Shown: positions 58,181-64,000 of the stretch, piece by piece | Position numbering within the stretch: position 1 is the stretch's first letter | Layout: every line of letters starts with the position of its first letter | Source: Pseudomonadota bacterium | Lineage (GTDB): Bacteria; Pseudomonadota; Gammaproteobacteria; Burkholderiales; Thiobacillaceae | DNA length: 64,000 bases | NCBI GenBank assembly: GCA_021847835.1 | Contig: JAJZPR010000005.1 | Coordinates: forward strand, 89,184-153,183 | Direction: 5' to 3' | Program-made: the position numbers and the translations under genes | The notes under the pieces: generated by a model | The model's input: the letters and a program-made list of their open reading frames with translations, nothing else | Database searches by the model: none | Told to the model about the DNA's origin: nothing

Positions 58181-59650
58181 CTAGTCCACCATGACGCAGC
58201 GTTCGCTCGCCCATGCGCGCAGGCGGGAAAAATCCTCTGCGCGGATGACGGAGAGCGGGCGTGTTTGCCTCAGTTCGTTTTCGAGGTGGGCTTGTGCGGC
58301 GGATTTGCCTTCCGCCAGGGCGGCGTACATGGCCGCGATGACGGCCTGCTCTATTTCGGCGCCCGAGAATCCCTCACTCAGCCTCGCGAGGCTGCTCAAA
58401 TCAAAAGCGGCCGGGTCGAGCTCGCGTTTTTCCAGGTGGATCCGGAAAATTTTCTGCCTTATCGATTCGCCTGGCAGGTCGACGAAGAACAGCTCGTCGA
58501 ATCGTCCCTTGCGCAGCAGTTCGGGCGGCAGCTTGCTGATGTCGTTGGCAGTGGCTACCAGGAAGACCGACGAGGTGCGTTCGCTCATCCAGGTCAGGAA
58601 GGTGCCGATCAGGCGCTTCGATACGCCGTCGTCCGAGTCGCTCGTGCTCAGTCCTTTTTCGATTTCATCCATCCAGAGCAGGCAGGGCGACATGCGGTCG
58701 GCTTCCGCCAGGGTCTGGCGCAGGTTCTTCTCCGTCTCGCCGATGTACTTGTTGTACAGACTGCTGAAGTCCAGGCGCAACAAGGGGAGTTGCCAGCTGC
58801 CCGCCATGGCCTTGGCCAGCAGGCTTTTTCCTGCCCCCTGCACGCCCAGCAGCAATATGCCCTTCGGCACGGGCAGGCCCGGCGCCAGCGAAGGGTTCTG
58901 GAATACGGGCTGTCTTTGCCGCAGCCAGTTCTTGAGGCGCTCGAAACCGCCCACATTATCCAGCTTCACGTCCGGGAAAATCATTTCCAGCAGCGTGCTT
59001 TGCTGGTCCTGCTTGAACTTGGTGACGCGCCGCAAATCCTGGATGTCCAGCGCGCCGTCGATGCGGATGCATTGCCGGATCAGGCGGCGGGCATCCTCTT
59101 CGCCCAGGCCGCTCAGCTGGTTGACCAGCATGGGCAGGATGTCGCGGTTGACGCTCACGGCCTGCTGATGCTGTTTCTGCCACATGTCCAGTTCTTCCTT
59201 CAGGATCAGGCGTACGCGGTCGGCGCTGACGCCGGGCAGGTTGATCCTGGCGGATGCACGCGCAAGCTCGGGAGGGAGCTGGATCGAGGGGCTGACGAAC
59301 ATCAGGGTGCGGTCGTGGCGGTAATGCTCGAAACTGATTTCGCGCATCAGCCGCACGTTCAGCGGATCGTCCAGGAAGGGGTGGGCGTCGAGGAAGACAT
59401 ACAGGCCATTCTGCGGCGTGGCATCCACATGCTTCAGCGCATCGGTGAATCCGCTGGTGTTGTAGATGGCGCTTTTTTCATTGTGCCGTTTCAGCCCGTC
59501 GGCATGGCTCCAGATGAAGAGGGGGACATTTCGTTCCGCGCAAGTGCGTGCAAGCTTGTCGAGCAGGCGCGGCTCTTCGTGCGTTTCGCTGACCAGAATC
59601 GGGAATCTGGCGTCGAGCAGCGTGCCCAGTTCGGCAATGAAATCGGCCAC
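58181..59650 (-). CDS. Ycf46-like AAA ATPase
   Basis: A 489-residue protein. The N-terminal half resembles a degenerate ATPase (FIAELGTLLDARFPILVSETHEE, FLDAHPFLDDPLNVRLMREI). The C-terminal half is an AAA domain with Walker A GVQGAGKS (about residue 268), Walker B CLLWMDEIEKG, an arginine-finger region LLRKGRFDELFFVDLP and a lid helix. This is the layout of the cyanobacterial/chloroplast Ycf46 family, related to but distinct from FtsH, with no protease domain. The start is GTG at 59650, overlapping the mpl stop region. Function in bacteria is unclear. Confidence 0.85.
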   Translation of the reverse strand: MADFIAELGTLLDARFPILVSETHEEPRLLDKLARTCAERNVPLFIWSHADGLKRHNEKSAIYNTSGFTDALKHVDATPQNGLYVFLDAHPFLDDPLNVRLMREISFEHYRHDRTLMFVSPSIQLPPELARASARINLPGVSADRVRLILKEELDMWQKQHQQAVSVNRDILPMLVNQLSGLGEEDARRLIRQCIRIDGALDIQDLRRVTKFKQDQQSTLLEMIFPDVKLDNVGGFERLKNWLRQRQPVFQNPSLAPGLPVPKGILLLGVQGAGKSLLAKAMAGSWQLPLLRLDFSSLYNKYIGETEKNLRQTLAEADRMSPCLLWMDEIEKGLSTSDSDDGVSKRLIGTFLTWMSERTSSVFLVATANDISKLPPELLRKGRFDELFFVDLPGESIRQKIFRIHLEKRELDPAAFDLSSLARLSEGFSGAEIEQAVIAAMYAALAEGKSAAQAHLENELRQTRPLSVIRAEDFSRLRAWASERCVMVD

Positions 59651-59652
59651 GC

Positions 59653-61029
59653 CTAGCGCCGCTCCCTGTGGAGCGAGGTTTTCAGAGGCGATGCCAGCGC
59701 GTCCAGCAGTTTCTGGTGGATGCCGCCGAAGGCGCCATTGCTCATCACCAGGACATGGTCGCCGGGGCGGGCGGCGCGCACGATGGCGTCGGCCAGACGA
59801 TCCAGGTTCTCGTGCAGGTGTGCCTGCACGTGCTGCTGGCTGAACACCGGGCGCGCATCCCAGCCCAGGTCGTGGGTGTAGACGAAAATCTCCTCCACGC
59901 CTTTCAGGCTTTCGGGCAACTGGTTTTTCAGCGCGCCCATCTTCATGGTGTTGGAGCGCGGCTCCAGCACGGCGATGATGCGCGCCTTCTCGCCGACCTT
60001 GGCGCGCAGCCCGGCAATGGTGGCGGCGATGGCGGTGGGATGGTGGGCGAAGTCGTCGTAGACGGTGACGCCGTTCACCACGCCCTTCACTTCCATGCGG
60101 CGCTTGACGTTCCTGAACCGGCCCAGCGCCTCGCAGGCGACCGCGGGCGCGACGCCGGCATGGCGCGCGGCGGCGATGGCGGCGAGCGCGTTCATGCGGT
60201 TGTGCGCGCCCATGAGTTCCCATTGCACGCGGCCCTGTTTCTTGCCGTCGAAGAGCACCTCGAAATCACTGTCGCCGCCCTTGGCGGTCCAGCCGGTTGC
60301 ACCGAATTTCTCCACTGGCGACCAGCAGCCCCGGGCCAGCACCCGCTCAAGGCTTTCCTCTCCATTGTTCACGACCAGCAGCCCGTTGCCCGGCACCGTG
60401 CGCACCAGGTGGTGGAACTGGGTCTCGATGGCGGCGAGGTCGGCGAAGATGTCGGCGTGGTCGAATTCCAGGTTGTTCAGGATCGCGGTGCGCGGGCGGT
60501 AGTGCACGAACTTGGAACGCTTGTCGAAGAAGGCGGTGTCGTATTCGTCCGCCTCGATCACGAAGAAAGGCGTTTCGCCCAGGCGCGCGGAGAAATCGAA
60601 ATTGGCCGGCACGCCGCCGATGAGGAAGCCCGGCTTCATGCCGGCGTGCTCCAGGATCCAGGCCAGCATCGAGGAAGTCGTGGTCTTGCCGTGGGTGCCG
60701 GCCACTGCCAGCACCCATTTGTCGCGCAGCACGTTCTCCGCCAGCCACTGCGGGCCCGAGGTGTAGGGCAGGCCGCGGTTGAGGATTTCCTCCATCAGCG
60801 GGAACTTGCCGCGCGACACCGTGTTGCCGACCACGTAGATGTCCGGATTGAGCTTGACCTGGTCGGCGTCGAAGCCTTCGATCAGCTCGATGCCCAGCGC
60901 GCGCAGCTGGTCGGACATGGGCGGATAGACGTTGGCGTCGCAGCCGGTGACGGTGTGCCCGGCCTCTCTGGCGATGGCGGCGATGCCGCCCATGAAGGTG
61001 CCGCAAATGCCCAGGATGTGGATGTGCAT
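59653..61029 (-). CDS. mpl: UDP-N-acetylmuramate:L-alanyl-gamma-D-glutamyl-meso-diaminopimelate ligase
   Basis: A 458-residue Mur-ligase-family enzyme that re-attaches recycled murein tripeptide to UDP-MurNAc. It shows MHIHILGICGTFMGG at the start, the ATP motif GTHGKTTTSSMLAW (about residue 107), ADEYDTAFFDKRSKFVHYRPR and DDFAHHPTAIAAT. These features separate Mpl from MurC. ATG at 61029 chosen because the family begins MHIHILG. Confidence 0.96.
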   Translation of the reverse strand: MHIHILGICGTFMGGIAAIAREAGHTVTGCDANVYPPMSDQLRALGIELIEGFDADQVKLNPDIYVVGNTVSRGKFPLMEEILNRGLPYTSGPQWLAENVLRDKWVLAVAGTHGKTTTSSMLAWILEHAGMKPGFLIGGVPANFDFSARLGETPFFVIEADEYDTAFFDKRSKFVHYRPRTAILNNLEFDHADIFADLAAIETQFHHLVRTVPGNGLLVVNNGEESLERVLARGCWSPVEKFGATGWTAKGGDSDFEVLFDGKKQGRVQWELMGAHNRMNALAAIAAARHAGVAPAVACEALGRFRNVKRRMEVKGVVNGVTVYDDFAHHPTAIAATIAGLRAKVGEKARIIAVLEPRSNTMKMGALKNQLPESLKGVEEIFVYTHDLGWDARPVFSQQHVQAHLHENLDRLADAIVRAARPGDHVLVMSNGAFGGIHQKLLDALASPLKTSLHRERR

Positions 61030-61176
61030 GGAAAGCGGATGGCTTGAAAAGCGCAATTATACGGGCAGGCCGGCCGGGTTCATGCGGGGTGCCGTGCGGC
61101 GTTTCAGAGCCTGCGCCGCCATGCCGAACCGCTCGCCCCTGAAACGCCGGAGCGTTCGGGCGGCGCCCGATCGGGC

Positions 61177-61374
61177 CTATTTTGCAGGACTGCGCCTGTC
61201 GGCAGATTCGAGTTCCTGGACGAGCCTGCGCAAGTCCAGCGACTGCAGCGCGCCCGCCGCCGCCTCCCAGCGCCCCGCTTCGCAGAGGCCTCGAATCGCG
61301 GCGTCTTCGTAAGCCTCCGTGGCCGCTTTCAAGCAGGCCGCGCGAACGGCTTCGGCAAGGTGTTCCGGGCTCAT
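61177..61374 (-). CDS. Small conserved-looking protein of unknown function
   Basis: A 65-residue acidic, helical protein (MSPEHLAEAVRAACLKA, then AYEDAAIRGLCEAGRWEAA and a charged tail). Its codon pattern looks coding, but I recognise no domain. An ATG at 61464 would give a 95-residue form with a poorly ordered N-terminal extension. It is divergent from the TonB receptor gene; the gap should contain promoters for both. Confidence 0.5.
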   Translation of the reverse strand: MSPEHLAEAVRAACLKAATEAYEDAAIRGLCEAGRWEAAAGALQSLDLRRLVQELESADRRSPAK

Positions 61375-61597
61375 GGCGAATAGGGACTGGTTCCGGGTTC
61401 GAGTCGTTTTCCAAACGCCATCAGGCGTCGCTTCCTTGGGGTCGACGATCGATTCGGCCCGCATGCCGTCAATTATGGCTGCGCGTCCGCCCATTTCAAC
61501 TGCGGCGGGCTTTCCCCAAAAGCGCGACATCATGCCGCAGCTTGCGGCAAGCGCTTCTCCGTAGAATCTCCTGCATAAAAACATTGCGGAGAAAGTC

Positions 61598-63868
61598 ATG
61601 GCTTTCAAGCCTGCTGCGCTGTCGGCGGCAATCGCCGTCCTGCCTTTTGCTGCCCTCGCCGCGGATGAGGTCGTGGTCCTGCCGGAAGTCGTCGTCAAGG
61701 GCGCGAAGCCCGAGGCCGCGCCCGCACCGCTCAACGAATCGGAGCTGGATGCCGACGTCCTGCAAAGCCTGCGTCCCGCCACCAGCGACACCGCCAGCCT
61801 GCTCGGCAATCTTCCCGGCGTGAGCCTGTACGGCGCCGGCGGCGTGTCCAGCCTGCCCTCGATCCGCGGCCTGGCGGATGACCGCCTGCGCATCAAGGTC
61901 GACGGCATGGACCTCATTGCCGCCTGCCCCAACCACATGAACTCGCCGCTTTCCTACATCGACCCCAGCGCCGTGGCGAGCGCCAAGGTCTATTCGGGCG
62001 CCAGCCCCGTCAGCGCGGGCGGCGACAGCATCGGCGGCAGCGTCGTGGTGGAATCCGCCGCGCCCGAGTTCGCCAAAGCCGGCCAGGGCAAGCTGTTGAA
62101 GGGCGAGGCGGGCGTGTTCTACCGCAGCAACGGCAATGCCTTCGGCGGCCACCTTTCCGCCACCCTGGCGAGCGAGCAGTTCAGCTTCAACTACACCGGC
62201 TCCAGCGCGCAGTCCGACAACTACAGCGCGGGCGACGACTTCAAGGCCTACACCTTCACCGGACGCGCGGGACATCTGCTTGCCCGCGACGAAGTCGGCT
62301 CGACCGCCTACAAGGCGATCAACCAAGCCGTCACGCTGGCGTGGAAAGGCGATGCCGATCTGGTCGAATTCCGCTACGGCCGCCAGAACATCCCCTATGA
62401 GAACTACCCCAACCAGCGCATGGACATGACCGAGAACCTCAGCGACCGGTTCAGCCTGGCCTGGACCGGCCGGCAGGCATGGGGCACGCTCAAGGCCCAG
62501 GCCTGGCACGAGCACACCCGGCATGAAATGGATTTCGGCGAGGACAAGCGCTACTGGTACGGAGCCGCCTCCGGCGGAGCGGCCGCGCAGGACGGCACGC
62601 CCTGCGCGCCGATCGGGCCGACTTGCGCCGCCGGCATGCCCATGAACACCGACGGCAAGAACACAGGGCTCAAGCTCGCCGCCGACATCGCGCTCAACGC
62701 GCGCGACACGCTGAAAGTCGGCGCCGAAGTCCAGGCCTATCGCCTCGACGACTGGTGGCCGCCTTCCGGCGCAGGCATGTGGCCTAACACCTTCCGGAAC
62801 ATAAACGACGGCGAGCGCGACCGCTACGCCGTGTTCGGCGAATGGGAGGCGCGCGTCAACCCGCAGTGGACCAGCGTGCTGGGCCTGCGCCACGAAACCG
62901 TGAAAATGGATGCCGGCGACGTGCACGGCTACTGCACCAGCGGCATGTGCATGGGCAACCAGCTTGTGGATAGCGCGAATTTCAACGCGCAAAGCCACGA
63001 TAAGACCGACCACAACTGGGACCTCTCCGCACTGGCGCGCTACACCCCGGACGCCACGCAGACCTTTGAAGCCGGCATCGCGCAAAAGACCCGCTCGCCC
63101 AATCTGTACGAGCGCTACACCTGGTCCACTTGGTCCATGGCCGCGGTGATGAACAACTACGTCGGCGACGGCAACGGCTACGTCGGCGACATCGATCTCA
63201 AGCCCGAAGTGGCGCATACGCTCAGCCTCGCCGCAGACTGGCACGATGCCGGCAGCAAGACCTGGAACCTGCGCGTCGCGCCGTTCTACAGCCACGTCAA
63301 GGACTATATCGACGCGCGCTGTTTAACGACCTGCAGTGACAACAAGTTCAATGTGCTGCAGTACGTCAACCAGTCGGCCTGGCTCTACGGCGTCGATGTC
63401 TCCGGCAAGGCGCTGGTCGCCAGCACGCAAAGCTACGGCGATTTCAGCGTCAGCGGTTTGCTGAACTACGTCAAGGGCGAAAACCGCGACACCGGCGATG
63501 GCCTCTACAACATCATGCCGCTCAACGCGAAGCTCGCGCTCACGCAAAAATGGGGGCGCTGGACCAACACCGTGGAAGGCCAGTTCGTCGCGGCCAAGGA
63601 CGACGTGTCGGACGCCAGAAACGAAATCGAAACCGACGGCTACAGCCTGTTCAATATCCGCAGCAGCTACGAGTGGAAGCAGATGCGCCTGGACGTCGGC
63701 GTCGAGAACCTGTTCGACAGGTTCTACGCCTTGCCGCTGGGTGGCGCCTATCTCGGCCAGGGTACGACCATGGCCATGAACCCGCCGGCCGGCAATTACC
63801 CGCAGTGGGGCACGTCCGTGCCGGGCATGGGGCGGTCGGTTTATGTGGGGATGAATGTGAAGTTTTGA
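61598..63868 (+). CDS. TonB-dependent outer-membrane receptor, possibly for copper
   Basis: A 756-residue receptor with a signal peptide (cleavage near ALA-AD), a TonB-box-like DEVVVLPEVVV stretch and a plug domain with LGNLPGVSLYG and SIRGLADDRLRIKVDGMDL. A 22-strand-type barrel ends VYVGMNVKF with the terminal phenylalanine. In the plug, C110-P-N-H-M114 gives CxxxM, and H309-E-M311 gives HxM, the pair that binds copper in Pseudomonas OprC. Extra cysteine pairs occur in loops (CAPIGPTC, YCTSGMCMG). Copper specificity is inferred from these motifs. No regulator or transporter partner is adjacent. Confidence 0.88.
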   Translation: MAFKPAALSAAIAVLPFAALAADEVVVLPEVVVKGAKPEAAPAPLNESELDADVLQSLRPATSDTASLLGNLPGVSLYGAGGVSSLPSIRGLADDRLRIKVDGMDLIAACPNHMNSPLSYIDPSAVASAKVYSGASPVSAGGDSIGGSVVVESAAPEFAKAGQGKLLKGEAGVFYRSNGNAFGGHLSATLASEQFSFNYTGSSAQSDNYSAGDDFKAYTFTGRAGHLLARDEVGSTAYKAINQAVTLAWKGDADLVEFRYGRQNIPYENYPNQRMDMTENLSDRFSLAWTGRQAWGTLKAQAWHEHTRHEMDFGEDKRYWYGAASGGAAAQDGTPCAPIGPTCAAGMPMNTDGKNTGLKLAADIALNARDTLKVGAEVQAYRLDDWWPPSGAGMWPNTFRNINDGERDRYAVFGEWEARVNPQWTSVLGLRHETVKMDAGDVHGYCTSGMCMGNQLVDSANFNAQSHDKTDHNWDLSALARYTPDATQTFEAGIAQKTRSPNLYERYTWSTWSMAAVMNNYVGDGNGYVGDIDLKPEVAHTLSLAADWHDAGSKTWNLRVAPFYSHVKDYIDARCLTTCSDNKFNVLQYVNQSAWLYGVDVSGKALVASTQSYGDFSVSGLLNYVKGENRDTGDGLYNIMPLNAKLALTQKWGRWTNTVEGQFVAAKDDVSDARNEIETDGYSLFNIRSSYEWKQMRLDVGVENLFDRFYALPLGGAYLGQGTTMAMNPPAGNYPQWGTSVPGMGRSVYVGMNVKF

Positions 63869-63871
63869 CGG

Positions 63872-64000
63872 CTACTAGATAGTGTCGTCATGAGATAGCC
63901 AGCCAAAGGGTAAGGCAGCGAATTTGTACGGCAGCAACAAAGGATGACAGGTTTTTCGCATAGCGGGTGGCGATCCCCCGCCACCGCTTGAGATGCAAGA
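63872..64000 (-). mobile_element. End of an IS5-type insertion sequence, cut by the window edge
   Basis: The sequence contains the 3' end of a transposase gene and the start of a likely terminal repeat (around 63879, ATAGTGTCGTCATGAG), next to a CTAG that fits the YTAR-type target of IS5 elements. Only one end is visible, so the exact border cannot be fixed. It begins within a few bases of the receptor stop codon. Confidence 0.6.
63888..64000 (-). CDS. IS5-family transposase, C-terminal end only
   Basis: The last 36 or so residues, ending LSSFVAAVQIRCLTLWLAIS and preceded by LKRWRGIATRYAKN, match the R-x-x-TRY-x-K end of IS5/IS427-type DDE transposases. The rest of the gene lies beyond the window. 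Whether the element is intact cannot be seen. Confidence 0.75.
   Translation of the reverse strand, partial: LHLKRWRGIATRYAKNLSSFVAAVQIRCLTLWLAIS

Noticed and set aside
58024..58194. Possible 56-codon rightward gene starting with TTG
   Set aside because: It has a protein-like stretch (RVKIVLYGKCLPHKTCGFLVW) but no ribosome site, overlaps both flanking genes and matches no family I know. It may be a remnant.
61177..61938. Full leftward 253-codon frame before the TonB receptor
   Set aside because: Its first two thirds are antisense to the receptor signal peptide and plug; only the last part after 61464 or 61374 is plausible.

Overview
The window is GC-rich, densely coded chromosomal DNA from a Gram-negative proteobacterium, most likely a betaproteobacterium. 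The gene set is typical of that group: separate hemX and hemY after hemCD, ubiE-ubiJ-ubiB, an mpl ligase, a lipid A deacylase, pyrB with a non-catalytic dihydroorotase homologue, a lysine- and alanine-rich H1-like histone, and TonB parts. Genes sit close together and often overlap by 1 to 4 bases. I see no tRNA, rRNA, CRISPR array or prophage. The only transposon sequence is the end of an IS5-type element at the right edge.

Layout. 1-5131: a cut-off dehydrogenase-like gene, a ferredoxin-type reductase, and the tetrapyrrole operon hemC-hemD-hemX-hemY read leftwards. 5224-8937: a periplasmic thioredoxin-fold protein, an AlgZ/AlgR-type two-component pair, and argH. 9063-12960: a MarR regulator divergent from a cytochrome P460 gene across a perfect palindrome, then cyaY, a 41-residue lipoprotein gene overlapping lysA, and the histone-like gene. 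Up to here the gene content and partial order resemble the argH-algZR-hemCD / cyaY-lppL-lysA / algP neighbourhood known in Pseudomonas. 12977-16149: msrQ-msrP, a thioredoxin and lpxR.

16146-29923 is one long leftward block. It is a complete carbon-phosphorus lyase locus in the order phnF-D-C-E-E-G-H-I-J-K-L-M-N-P, followed by five tightly packed genes: a GNAT acetyltransferase, a flavin-binding PNPOx-fold protein, a FlK-like thioesterase, a two-helix membrane protein and an arginase-fold protein with a degraded metal motif. The phn promoter carries a candidate Pho box with a GntR-type operator on its -10 element. The phoB-phoR pair at 35523-37584 has its own strong Pho box, so the phosphate-starvation switch and one of its probable targets lie in the same window.

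30074-49218: hda, nadA, a membrane protein, the ubiquinone genes ubiE-ubiJ-ubiB, phoBR, an ABC-F ATPase, a GGDEF-EAL protein, a HIT hydrolase, a 1272-residue flavin/iron-sulfur oxidoreductase, a cation exchanger, and the pyrimidine genes. 49218-61464: pyrR, ruvX, yqgE, a photolyase, an MscS channel, fructose-bisphosphatase, a TonB-type protein, an RNB nuclease, a YqiA-like esterase, a Ycf46-like AAA ATPase, mpl and a small unknown gene. 61598 to the end: a TonB-dependent receptor with cysteine, methionine and histidine motifs suggesting copper, then the IS5-type end.

The points most worth a second look are the MarR/P460 palindrome with a four-cysteine regulator, the doubly controlled phn promoter, the possible zinc ribbon inside PhnK, the five genes after phnP, the copper-type motif in the receptor, and a set of long intergenic palindromes.
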